From Firmicutes bacterium UBA4996 (GTDB lineage Bacteria; Bacillota; Limnochordia; Darwinibacteriales; Darwinibacteriaceae), in contig DGYW01000058.1 of the NCBI GenBank assembly GCA_002396805.1, positions 1-33,859 of the forward strand: 33,859 nt of DNA. Reading direction: 5' to 3'. A model generated the notes under the pieces. That model ran no database searches and was not told the origin of the DNA. It was given only the letters and a program-made list of their open reading frames with translations. Below, one piece after another: positions 21,690-29,709 of this stretch (its first letter is position 1; every line of letters starts with the position of its first letter). The position numbers were made by a program, and so were the translations under genes.

Positions 21690-23138
21690 ATGGATAAAAG
21701 ACCAATCTATGCCACCGCCAGGGAGGCCTTTCATGATTGGAGGCAGCTCTCTGTTGCTGAACGACTTACCTTTTTACGCGCTTTTCGGCGGACTCTAGCC
21801 GATCAGGGAGAACAAATAGCTGAGCTACTCCAGAAGACCACGGGAAAGCTGCCCTTTGAAGCCTTAACCGCGGAGATATTCACGGTACTCACCACTATTT
21901 CTTATTTGGAGCATGTGGCTGCTCAGCAGCTCAAGCCACGTGCTGTGCGTACTCCAGTGCTGTTTTGGGGTCGGCGTTCGTGGGTGGAGTACCACCCAGT
22001 TGGGGTTGTGCTAGTGATTGCTCCGTGGAATTACCCTCTGCAGTTAACTCTTATCCCTGCCCTCAGCGCACTCTTGGCAGGAAACGCTGTGATCATAAAG
22101 CCATCGGAAGTCACCACTGAACTGGATGCTCATTTTAGAAGACTCTTTGATCAGGCAGGTTTTCCGGAAGGCTTAGTTCAAATCGTTTCAGGTGATGGAG
22201 AAGTAGGTGCCTCCTTAGTTAAAGGAGAGCCGGATCTGATCTTCTTTACGGGCTCTGTGGCTACCGGGCAGAAGATTCAAATGGAGGCTGCTCGTAGTCT
22301 AGTCCCCACCATTTTGGAATTGGGTGGTAAGGATCCTCTTATTATTCTTGAAGACGCCCCTTTGGAAAGGGCTGTGCAGGGAGCTCTTTGGGGTAGTTAC
22401 ACTAATTGTGGGCAGGTTTGCCTAGGCACTGAGCGTATCTATGTCCAGCGAGAAATTTACCCAATCTTCCTGGAGCGGTTTTTGCAGGAGGCAAGACTAC
22501 TTAAGGTGGGAAGTATGACTTCTTGGCAACAAGTTGAGCAGGTGAGGGCGCAGGTAGAGGATGCTCTAGCCAAGGGAGCTCGCCTTGCCCTAGGTTCGCC
22601 GCCCCAAGACTGGGTCCACGACAGCCTGGAGTTAAAGCCCATGGTGCTAACAGATGTTAATGAAGAAATGGCTATTGCGCACCAAGAAACGTTTGGTCCC
22701 GTTGTGACCATCACCCCCTTTACAAGTGATGACGAAGTAATTCGTCTGGCTAACGCAACACCATATGGCCTGGGAGCCAGTGTTTGGAGCAAAGACCTGG
22801 ACCGGGCCAGGGAGCTAGCTGAACAACTAGTGGTCGGAAACATTAGTATTAACGATACCATGATCACCGTTGCCAATCCCCATTTGCCCTTTGGTGGATT
22901 AAAGAAGAGTGGACTAGGCTCGTATCATGGGGCAGAAGGTTTGAGGGCATTCTGCACACAAAGGGCAGTTATGGAAAGCAAAGGGCGTGTGAACAGCGAA
23001 TTAAATTGGTTTCCCTACACGCCCGAAAAAGAAGCTCTACTACAAGCGCTCATCAAAAATGTCTATGGCAGTGAAAGAAGTTGGTGGAGAATTGTCCCGA
23101 AGGCTCTGAACCCACGATTGTGGCGACAAAAAACCTAA
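21690..23138 (+). CDS. Aldehyde dehydrogenase, class 3 (ALDH3-like)
   Basis: A 482-residue NAD(P)-dependent enzyme that oxidises aldehydes to acids. It shows the oxyanion Asn region (APWNYPLQL), the coenzyme-binding FTGSVATGQKI, the general base E210 (ELGGKDP), the nucleophile C244 (GQVCLGTERI) and the motif ETFGPVV. Length and the E210/C244 spacing fit the membrane-associated or cytosolic class-3 group acting on medium-chain or aromatic aldehydes. The start ATG 21690 follows GGGGAG and directly succeeds the terminator of the cyclase gene. Neighbours give no pathway. Confidence 0.93.
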   Translation: MDKRPIYATAREAFHDWRQLSVAERLTFLRAFRRTLADQGEQIAELLQKTTGKLPFEALTAEIFTVLTTISYLEHVAAQQLKPRAVRTPVLFWGRRSWVEYHPVGVVLVIAPWNYPLQLTLIPALSALLAGNAVIIKPSEVTTELDAHFRRLFDQAGFPEGLVQIVSGDGEVGASLVKGEPDLIFFTGSVATGQKIQMEAARSLVPTILELGGKDPLIILEDAPLERAVQGALWGSYTNCGQVCLGTERIYVQREIYPIFLERFLQEARLLKVGSMTSWQQVEQVRAQVEDALAKGARLALGSPPQDWVHDSLELKPMVLTDVNEEMAIAHQETFGPVVTITPFTSDDEVIRLANATPYGLGASVWSKDLDRARELAEQLVVGNISINDTMITVANPHLPFGGLKKSGLGSYHGAEGLRAFCTQRAVMESKGRVNSELNWFPYTPEKEALLQALIKNVYGSERSWWRIVPKALNPRLWRQKT

Positions 23139-23150
23139 TTGCCACTGTTA

Positions 23151-23202
23151 TTGACATATGTTCATAACTGTGCTAGACTATACTCAAACGGACATATGTT
23201 CA
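23151..23202 (+). promoter_or_regulatory. Promoter with 12-bp direct repeat ahead of DUF5320/DUF134 genes
   Basis: TTGACA (23151-23156), 17 bases, TAGACT (23174-23179) with an extended TG. GACATATGTTCA occurs at 23153-23164, over the -35, and again at 23191-23202, near the transcript start, 38 bases apart. Each copy has the palindromic core ACATATGT. The placement suggests a repressor that bridges or blocks the promoter; the DUF134 DNA-binding protein encoded downstream is the natural candidate. Confidence 0.65.
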
Positions 23203-23222
23203 AAACAAAAGGAGGTTTACAG

Positions 23223-23438
23223 ATGGCTAGAAGAGATGGAACAGGACCTTGGGGTCAAGGAGCCATGACTGGAAGAGGTTTTGGTCCTTGTGGAGGGAAT
23301 CGGGTCTTCGGCTATAGATCTAGATGCTTTGGTAGAGGTTGGGGCATGGGTGGACGAGGAGTTGGGTCTTTGCAGGACTATAAGGAAATGTTGAAGAATG
23401 AATTAAGCTGGGTTAATGAAGAACTAGAGAAAGACTAA
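23223..23438 (+). CDS. DUF5320-type Gly/Arg-rich small protein
   Basis: A 71-residue protein that begins MARRDGTGPWGQGAMTGRG, the hallmark of DUF5320 proteins, continues with Gly/Arg/Cys-rich sequence and ends in a short coiled helix (LKNELSWVNEELEKD). These proteins occur beside DUF134 and NifX/NifB-like Fe-Mo-cofactor-type proteins and Mrp ATPases in anaerobes; the function is not established. AAGGAGG lies seven bases upstream of the ATG at 23223, which settles the start. The NifX-like and Mrp partners are not present here. Confidence 0.88.
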   Translation: MARRDGTGPWGQGAMTGRGFGPCGGNRVFGYRSRCFGRGWGMGGRGVGSLQDYKEMLKNELSWVNEELEKD

Positions 23439-23451
23439 TGGAGTGATCATC

Positions 23452-23802
23452 TTGCCTAGACCACGTAAGGGTCGTCGAGTATGTAGCTTGCCTATGGTTA
23501 ATTTTTTTGGTCCCTTATCAAGTACACCACGGGGCGAAGAAGTTGTTATGACTGTTGAAGAATACGAGACTATTCGCTTGTTGGATCTTGAGGGGTTAAC
23601 ACAGGAGGAAGTAGCAGAACAGATGGATGTGGCTCGAACCACAGTGCAACGCATGTATGCTAGTGCTCGCCAGAAGGTGGCTCAAGCTCTGTTTAGTGCC
23701 TCAATTCTCCGCATTGAAGGTGGAGATTATGAACTTCATCCTCATTCAGGACCTGGGCGTGGTTGCGGGCATTGCGCCCGTAGGGGCAGAGGTCACATGT
23801 GA
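23452..23802 (+). CDS. DUF134 DNA-binding protein (sigma-70 region 4-like HTH)
   Basis: A 116-residue protein starting MPRPRKGRRVC, the typical DUF134 opening, with FGP nearby and the conserved MTVEEYETIRLLDLEGLTQ. The helix-turn-helix is EEVAEQMDVARTTVQRMYASA, similar to sigma-70 region 4. The tail is rich in Gly, Cys, His and Arg (GRGCGHCARRGRGH) and may bind a metal or cluster. The TTG start at 23452 has GGAGTG eight bases upstream and gives the family-typical N-terminus; the GTG at 23443 fits less well. It probably regulates its own operon. Confidence 0.88.
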   Translation: MPRPRKGRRVCSLPMVNFFGPLSSTPRGEEVVMTVEEYETIRLLDLEGLTQEEVAEQMDVARTTVQRMYASARQKVAQALFSASILRIEGGDYELHPHSGPGRGCGHCARRGRGHM

Positions 23803-23825
23803 AGTTTATGAGTCCTGATCCAAAC

Positions 23826-23860
23826 AGACTCCCCTTTATTGCGAGGGGAGTCTTACTTAT
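23826..23860. terminator. Bidirectional terminator between DUF134 and the beta-glucoside operon
   Basis: AGACTCCCCT (23826-23835) pairs with AGGGGAGTCT (23844-23853). It lies between the ends of two convergent transcripts. The plus-side tail is TACTTATT. Confidence 0.8.
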
Positions 23861-23865
23861 TGCGG

Positions 23866-24720
23866 TTAACCTTTGACAGCTCCTGCTGAGACACCTTCGG
23901 TGATTTGCTTGCGGAAGATTAGGTAGAAAACGACCATGGGAATCATTCCGATCATCAGGGCTGCGAACTGACGACCGTAATCGGCGGCCAAGGGACCAGA
24001 GAACTTAAGGATTCCCACTGGCAAAGTGCGAAGAGCATCACTGGAAACAAGAATGTTAATCAGCATGAATTCATTCCAAACTCCCGCGACATTGAGGATG
24101 GCTAGGGTTATTGCCACAGGCTTGGCCATGGGGACAACAATAGCGCTAAAAATTCGGAAGTACGAAGCACCATCAATGCGAGCTGACTCTACTACGGAGT
24201 CTGGAATCGACTTGATGAACTCTGTACAAAGGTAGATTGCCATTGGTAGTCCCATGCCTATGTAGGGAATTAGGACCCCAATGCGGGTATTGTATAGCCC
24301 TACGGAATTCACCATCAAAAACAGGGGCACCATGATGGACTGCAGGGTTAGTAGTATCCCGATCACAAAGCTACCATGGAGAAACCCGGTGAACTTTGAA
24401 CGGATTTTTGCGAAGGCAAATCCCGCCATGAGAGACAGAAGGATGATGGCTGCAGTTGATACAATGGTAAAAAATAAACTGTTGAGAAAAAGTGTGCTAA
24501 ATTGTGCCAATCGCCAAGCACTGGGGTAGTTCCTGAAAGTTGGATTTTGTGGCCAACCAATCATATTCAACTGAAACTCAGTGGTTGTTTTCAGAGAACT
24601 AATTGCCAACCAGTATAAGGGGTAGAGGGTGAGGATCGTAAATATCCCAATAATCACATACACCACAATCCGTAGCACCGGGTGAAAGTCACTTTTTCTG
24701 ATCTTTGTTTGAGTAGCCAT
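23866..24720 (-). CDS. ABC sugar permease, MalG type (beta-glucoside operon)
   Basis: A 284-residue permease with six helices and the EAA loop ESARIDGASYFRIFSAIVVP. It is the last gene of the operon. Its ATG at 24720 overlaps the stop of the upstream permease gene (TAATG), so the two subunits are made in equal amounts. It needs a shared ATPase from elsewhere in the genome. Confidence 0.93.
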   Translation of the reverse strand: MATQTKIRKSDFHPVLRIVVYVIIGIFTILTLYPLYWLAISSLKTTTEFQLNMIGWPQNPTFRNYPSAWRLAQFSTLFLNSLFFTIVSTAAIILLSLMAGFAFAKIRSKFTGFLHGSFVIGILLTLQSIMVPLFLMVNSVGLYNTRIGVLIPYIGMGLPMAIYLCTEFIKSIPDSVVESARIDGASYFRIFSAIVVPMAKPVAITLAILNVAGVWNEFMLINILVSSDALRTLPVGILKFSGPLAADYGRQFAALMIGMIPMVVFYLIFRKQITEGVSAGAVKG

Positions 24721-25625
24721 TATTCTCTCCCCCCAAATCTGCTCTCCGTGATCCGTACCACCATGATCAAGATGAGACTCAAGAGTACCATAAACACTGA
24801 GATGGCATTAGCTAATGGGTACTTGGGAGCACCCCTAAAGGCATTATCGTACATGTATAGAGCCAAGACTGAGGTTCGGCGGGCTGGGTTACCACCGGTC
24901 ATGGCAAAAAGCAAATCGAAGCTTTTTAGCGAACCTGAAATGGCTAGAATAGCTGTGGTGACAATTACTCCGGACAGAGCAGGAAGAATGATCTTTGTTA
25001 ACACCTGCCACTCTGTTGCACCATCAATGCGCGCAGCTTCTATCAAAGCCGGATCAATTTTCTGCAGATTAGCTAGGAAAATGATCAAGTATGTACCGGT
25101 ATACATCCATAATATAACGAACAGTACAGGCAAAATAGCCAGATGGGGGTCAAAGAACAGTTCGTTTTCCCAAGTAGGGTTAAATCGGCGCATAAATTCA
25201 GTAAAGGGACCATAAGGCGAAAAGAATGATTGCCACAGTCTACCAATGACAATTGTTGAGATGACAGCAGGCAAGTAAATAATTGTTTGGAAAAAATCCC
25301 CGAATTTGATCAATTTTCGATGCAAGACATAGGCGAACAAGAAGCCTAGAGGAATTTGTCCAAATAGGGAAATAGCCATAATTAAGCCGTTGTTCTTTAA
25401 AGAAATCCAGAAGTATTTGTCATTGAACATTCTCACGTAATGAGTAAAGCCAACGATTTTTACGTCGGGATTACCAAAAACCGGGCCCCCATTATAATTG
25501 GTCAAACTTAAGATAAAAGAAAAGATGGTGGGAAATGCCATGACTGCCCAATAGATGATTACAGCTGGAAAAACTAGAATAAGGTAAGCACGGCGTTCTT
25601 CAGTCCAAAACGCAGCCTTTTTCAT
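24720..25625 (-). CDS. ABC sugar permease, MalF type (beta-glucoside operon)
   Basis: A 301-residue permease. The EAA loop is EAARIDGATEWQVLTKIILP. The N-terminus (KKAAFWTEERRAYLILVFPA) leads into the first of six helices. It lies 75 bases after the binding-protein gene, with a stable hairpin in the gap and GAGGAGG ahead of the start. Confidence 0.93.
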   Translation of the reverse strand: MKKAAFWTEERRAYLILVFPAVIIYWAVMAFPTIFSFILSLTNYNGGPVFGNPDVKIVGFTHYVRMFNDKYFWISLKNNGLIMAISLFGQIPLGFLFAYVLHRKLIKFGDFFQTIIYLPAVISTIVIGRLWQSFFSPYGPFTEFMRRFNPTWENELFFDPHLAILPVLFVILWMYTGTYLIIFLANLQKIDPALIEAARIDGATEWQVLTKIILPALSGVIVTTAILAISGSLKSFDLLFAMTGGNPARRTSVLALYMYDNAFRGAPKYPLANAISVFMVLLSLILIMVVRITESRFGGRE

Positions 25626-25649
25626 GGGAAAGGTACCTCCTCAAGAGAA

Positions 25650-25678
25650 GGGGTTGGGCGTGCAAGATGCCCAACCCC
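25650..25678 (-). promoter_or_regulatory. Intercistronic hairpin between binding-protein and permease genes
   Basis: GGGGTTGGGC (25650-25659) pairs with GCCCAACCCC (25669-25678), a perfect 10-bp GC-rich stem with a 9-base loop. It sits in the same place as the stem at 17285-17314 in the other ABC operon and probably raises the binding-protein share of the mRNA. Confidence 0.7.
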
Positions 25679-25699
25679 TGTTAATCAAATCATGCTGTA

Positions 25700-27010
25700 T
25701 TACTGATTAGCTTTCCATGCGTCATAAGCTTCTTGGGTTCTTTCAGCAACTTCCATTGGAGTAGCTAAGCCTAAACCAATTTCTTGGAGACCAATGTTAA
25801 TTGGCAGATAGACTTCACCTGCAAGCACGCTATCCAATACATAGGTTCCTGTCTCGATTAAAGCGTAATAGCCGAGTCGCTCGTTTACGAGAGGTTCAAG
25901 CTGATCTGAGGTGACATCGATACGGCTGGGGATGGTGCCACCGGTTTCGAGACGGAGTTTTTGAACTTCAACGCTCTGTAACCACTTGATCAATTCCCAA
26001 GCAGCAGCTTCTTTGGCGGAACCTGCTGGGATGTTGGCACTCATGCCATAGCCGGTACCCACAACAGTCGATGCGGAGTTGGGGTTGATTTCACCTGGAA
26101 TGGCTGGGAAGATAATCATCTTGAACTCGTCCTGTTTGTCAACGGGAATCAAAGCTTCACCAGTTGATGTATCAGTGATGAAGTTGCCCACTTTCCAGTC
26201 GCCGTCAATCATGAAGGGGGCACGTCCGGCAGCAAAGAGGCCATTTACCTCGCCATAAGTAGTGTTCATAATCTTACGGTGGAGAACACCATCAGCGAAT
26301 AGGCGACCATAGAATTCTAAGGCTCCAACAAATTCTGAGTCGGTAAACTTAGCTTCACCTGCGATGATCTCATCCATTTTTTTATCGCCAACTAAGCGAC
26401 CCACGATTGTGCTAAATAAGCAGGACTGAATTACCCAGTCGTCTTGAGCTCCCATGAGAATGGTATCCAAACCATTAGCTTTTAGCACAGGAACCATGGC
26501 TACCAGGTCCTCATACGTCTCGGGAATTTCGAGACCTAGTTCTTGGAGCAAGCCCACATTTACATACAATGCGTGACTGGAAGTCATGGTGTTTGGTAGT
26601 TCAGCAAGGTAGCCAGCGGTTTGTGGTGCTAAGACAGCTTCGCTGAAGTATTTTGCATCTTCACCAAGTAGAGGTCTCAGATCTTTAACTAATCTCTTGG
26701 TGTGTAGGGTGGTCGAACGGCCACCAGGCCACATGTAAATCACGTCAGGCAGTTGATTAGCCGCAGCATAGGCCTCAGTCTTTTGATGGAAAGGCTCCAA
26801 GAAAAGATCTTCTCTGAGTACGGTAATGTGCGGGAAGCGGTTGGAAAACTCGTGCCAAACTTCTTGGAGTTCTCTTTCCGCACCCGGAGAAGTGAGGTCA
26901 AAGTAGTTCAGGACCGTAATTGTAACACGTTCTTGAGCAAAGGTAGCAGGGACAAAAACACTAGCGATTAAGAGTAAAGTCAGAAGAAACACAGTGGATC
27001 TCTTAAACAT
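25700..27010 (-). CDS. Extracellular sugar-binding protein (beta-glucoside operon)
   Basis: A 436-residue family-1 solute-binding protein with a signal peptide (FKRSTVFLLTLLLIASVFVP) and probable cleavage after A-T-F-A. The mature part begins QERVTITVLNYFDLTS and contains the usual WHEFSNRFPHITV and APFMIDGDWKVGNF segments. It should deliver a beta-linked disaccharide such as cellobiose, judged from the linked GH1 gene (inference). The ATG at 27010 has GGGAGG upstream; the open frame extends further to 27058 but without a signal-like start. Confidence 0.9.
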   Translation of the reverse strand: MFKRSTVFLLTLLLIASVFVPATFAQERVTITVLNYFDLTSPGAERELQEVWHEFSNRFPHITVLREDLFLEPFHQKTEAYAAANQLPDVIYMWPGGRSTTLHTKRLVKDLRPLLGEDAKYFSEAVLAPQTAGYLAELPNTMTSSHALYVNVGLLQELGLEIPETYEDLVAMVPVLKANGLDTILMGAQDDWVIQSCLFSTIVGRLVGDKKMDEIIAGEAKFTDSEFVGALEFYGRLFADGVLHRKIMNTTYGEVNGLFAAGRAPFMIDGDWKVGNFITDTSTGEALIPVDKQDEFKMIIFPAIPGEINPNSASTVVGTGYGMSANIPAGSAKEAAAWELIKWLQSVEVQKLRLETGGTIPSRIDVTSDQLEPLVNERLGYYALIETGTYVLDSVLAGEVYLPINIGLQEIGLGLATPMEVAERTQEAYDAWKANQ

Positions 27011-27123
27011 TTGATTACCTCCCAATTCTTGTAGTGTAAGGTCAACAGGAACGCTCAATTGTTAAATTAGGCCGCACACCACCTCCTAAAATATTAGGGT
27101 TTCTTTACTCAGGTTTACCTATT

Positions 27124-28305
27124 TTAAGGCACGGACTGGGGGGTTAGCCAATGGCTGACTACTAATCCCGCTGCACCTAAAAGGTCGGTATCATCACCAA
27201 ACTTAGTACCCACTATTCTAATTGACCGTGAAATCCCGGTACTTTCTAGAACAGAATTGTAATAGTCTTGGCAGTAAATCATTACTTCTTCATTGAACTG
27301 GCTCCAGAGGCCTCCAATTGTAATTATGTCCATATCCGTTAGAATACCCCAGTGGGCGCAGGCCAGAGCTAATGCAGAGGCTGTCTCATGCACGAGTTCC
27401 AAAGCGCACTGGTCTCCGCCATGGACAAGTTTAATAAATTCTTCTTGGTCAATCAGCATGTTGGTCTTTTCTTGGTAACGGGTTTGGATATCACCGAAAT
27501 AAACATAAGGTTCTAGACAGCCTCTTTGACCACAGCGGCACGGTTGCCCATTGGGAACTAGGGGCACATGACCGATTTCTCCCGCCATGAAGTTAGGACC
27601 TGTTAGTAAAGTCTTGTTTACGATAATACCAACACCCGCTCCTGTTTCTGTTTTAATGAACATAGAATTTGTTGCATCCGTAGCCTGCCCAAACCATAGC
27701 TCCGCCAGGGCGGACGCGTTAGCATCATTTTCTAGGTAAACTGGTAGATCCAGACCACCACTTAGAATTTCTGTTACGGGCACATCTCTCCAGCCCAAGT
27801 TTACCGAATTTAGAACAACTCCATGATCAGAATCGCACACACCTGAAACTGCTACGCCAACCCCTAGTATATGTTCTCGATTAATCCTACAGTGCTCTAA
27901 AAGTCCATTAAGGGAATTGATCACTTGTTGTAATAGAATTTTTGGTTCAAGAGTGTGGGGGACGATCCGTTCTCGTTCGATAATTTGACCCCGCAAATCT
28001 AAGATAGCTATGGCGCAATCGTCTTGCAGTAGTTTTACGGATCCAATGTACACTTTTGTGTAATCGATATGTACATAGACAGGTCGTCTGCCTCCGGTTG
28101 ATTTTCCCACCTTGCCTTCTAAAACTATTTCTTGCTCCATAAGCTCTGCAATAATCCTCGTAATTGTAGCGGGGCTCATTCCAGTGAGCTTCGTTAGTTG
28201 GGAACGGGAACAACTTCCGTGCTTGTATAAGACGCGCAAGACGGTAGAGGCATTATAGGTGCGAATTAATCTTGTACTACTAATGGGTCGACTCACTATC
28301 ATCAC
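27124..28305 (-). CDS. ROK-family regulator (NagC/XylR type)
   Basis: A 393-residue protein. An N-terminal winged helix-turn-helix (about 17-60, SRSQLTKLTGMSPATITRII) is fused to a ROK sugar-binding domain with the zinc site H246, C256-x-C258 and C263 (CRCGQRGCLEP) and the sugar-binding E-N-D-A-N-A and E-I-G-H motifs. The catalytic Asp of ROK kinases is kept (D194), but with an HTH domain it is probably a transcription factor that senses a sugar or sugar phosphate. It sits inside the operon between the GH1 gene and the binding-protein gene. The start is GTG 28305 or ATG 28302. Confidence 0.9.
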   Translation of the reverse strand: MMIVSRPISSTRLIRTYNASTVLRVLYKHGSCSRSQLTKLTGMSPATITRIIAELMEQEIVLEGKVGKSTGGRRPVYVHIDYTKVYIGSVKLLQDDCAIAILDLRGQIIERERIVPHTLEPKILLQQVINSLNGLLEHCRINREHILGVGVAVSGVCDSDHGVVLNSVNLGWRDVPVTEILSGGLDLPVYLENDANASALAELWFGQATDATNSMFIKTETGAGVGIIVNKTLLTGPNFMAGEIGHVPLVPNGQPCRCGQRGCLEPYVYFGDIQTRYQEKTNMLIDQEEFIKLVHGGDQCALELVHETASALALACAHWGILTDMDIITIGGLWSQFNEEVMIYCQDYYNSVLESTGISRSIRIVGTKFGDDTDLLGAAGLVVSHWLTPQSVP

Positions 28306-28341
28306 CAGCTTTTTTCCACAGTGAAACTATCTAACTCTATA

Positions 28342-29670
28342 TTAACTTATGTTCGACAATTTGACAACACCTTTTTTAAAGAGTTTAAACCACTGGGCAC
28401 TATCCTTAAGGATTCGCTGTTGAGTTTCAAAGTCTACATAGATAATTCCAAACCGTCGTTCATAGCCAAAAGCCCATTCGAAATTGTCTAAAAGGGACCA
28501 GACATAATATCCTTTAAGAGGGATTCCTGCCTCAATGGCCCGTGCAGCTTGGATAAAGTGTTTTTGCAGATAGGTTGTTCTCTCTGTATCCATAACCCGC
28601 CCCTGGTCCAAAACATCTTCATAGGCTGCACCGTTTTCCGTGATATAAAGGGAAATTGGGCCGTAATCCCTATGGACCCGCACTAATAAGTCATAGAGGC
28701 CTTGTGGGTAAACCTCCCAACCCATGGCTGTGACTGGGTATTGTGCTGGTTGACTTTGAGGCTTTCCTGCCTCATCTGCCGCGATTATTGCCCTACTGTA
28801 GAAGTTGATTCCTAAAAAGTCGATTGGAGCTGAGATCAGCTTAAGGTCCCGTTCTTGTAAGTGGGGGGTCACATGGTCAAAAAACTCAGGTAGATCTTGA
28901 GGATAGTGTCCTTTGAATACGGGATCCAAGTACCAGCGGTTTTGGAGCCCATCCGCTTGTCGTGTGGCATCTATGTCTTCAGGCTTAGATGATGCTGGAT
29001 ACTGGGGAATGAGGTTCAGAGTAATTCCGATGTCAGCACCTAAATTCAACTGTTGGTAAGCCTGCAGGGCTAGGCCATGGGCTAAAAGTAGGTGATGGGC
29101 AGCCCCAAAATGTTCAGCAAAGTTTGCTCTGCCTGGTGCATGATGACCATTACCATAGCCTAAGTAGGCAGAACACCAAGGTTCATTGAGAGTGATCCAA
29201 GAGTCGATTACATCGCCTAGGGCTTCAAACATAATCAGGGCATAATCTTGAAAGTACTTTGCAGTGTCCCGATTGAGCCATCCGCCCTGGTCTTCTAACA
29301 TCTGGGGTAGGTCCCAATGATAGAGGGTGGCGGCGGGTTTGATCCCTTGGGCCAATAATTCGTCTACCAAGCGTTTATAAAAATCTAGTCCCTTGTGGTT
29401 AACCGAACCTGAACCCTGGGGTAGAATGCGAGGCCATGCAATGGAGAAGCGGTAGCTATCAAACCCTAAGTTTTTGATTAAAGCCACATCATCTTTGTAA
29501 AGATGATAATGATTACAGGCCACGTCTCCGGTGTGCCCATTAAGAACTTTTCCGGGAGTTTTGCTAAAGCGATCCCAAATAGACTCGCCCCGACCATCTT
29601 CGTTAAAGGCACCCTCGATTTGATAGGATGCTGTAGCGACTCCCCAAAGAAAATCGTGTGGAAATTGCAT
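28342..29670 (-). CDS. GH1 beta-glucosidase
   Basis: A 442-residue family-1 glycoside hydrolase. It opens with FPHDFLWGVATASYQIEGA, the family signature, and has the acid/base E163 (T-L-N-E-P) and the nucleophile E345 (Y-I-T-E-N-G) in a TIM barrel of normal length. There is no signal peptide, so it cleaves imported beta-glucosides such as cellobiose in the cytoplasm. There is no clear phospho-sugar pocket motif and the uptake system is ABC rather than PTS, so a non-phosphorylated substrate is expected. AGGAGG precedes the ATG. Confidence 0.95.
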   Translation of the reverse strand: MQFPHDFLWGVATASYQIEGAFNEDGRGESIWDRFSKTPGKVLNGHTGDVACNHYHLYKDDVALIKNLGFDSYRFSIAWPRILPQGSGSVNHKGLDFYKRLVDELLAQGIKPAATLYHWDLPQMLEDQGGWLNRDTAKYFQDYALIMFEALGDVIDSWITLNEPWCSAYLGYGNGHHAPGRANFAEHFGAAHHLLLAHGLALQAYQQLNLGADIGITLNLIPQYPASSKPEDIDATRQADGLQNRWYLDPVFKGHYPQDLPEFFDHVTPHLQERDLKLISAPIDFLGINFYSRAIIAADEAGKPQSQPAQYPVTAMGWEVYPQGLYDLLVRVHRDYGPISLYITENGAAYEDVLDQGRVMDTERTTYLQKHFIQAARAIEAGIPLKGYYVWSLLDNFEWAFGYERRFGIIYVDFETQQRILKDSAQWFKLFKKGVVKLSNIS

Positions 29671-29709
29671 TACATCGACCTCCTATAATAGAAGTAAATA
29701 CTATAAGCT

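Noticed and set aside
22457..22876. 139-codon minus-strand frame
   Set aside because: It lies wholly antisense within the aldehyde dehydrogenase gene and has no homology-like motif.
24682..25215. 177-codon plus-strand open frame
   Set aside because: It is antisense to the clear MalF-type permease gene, has no ribosome binding site, and its protein looks like a reverse reading of membrane helices.
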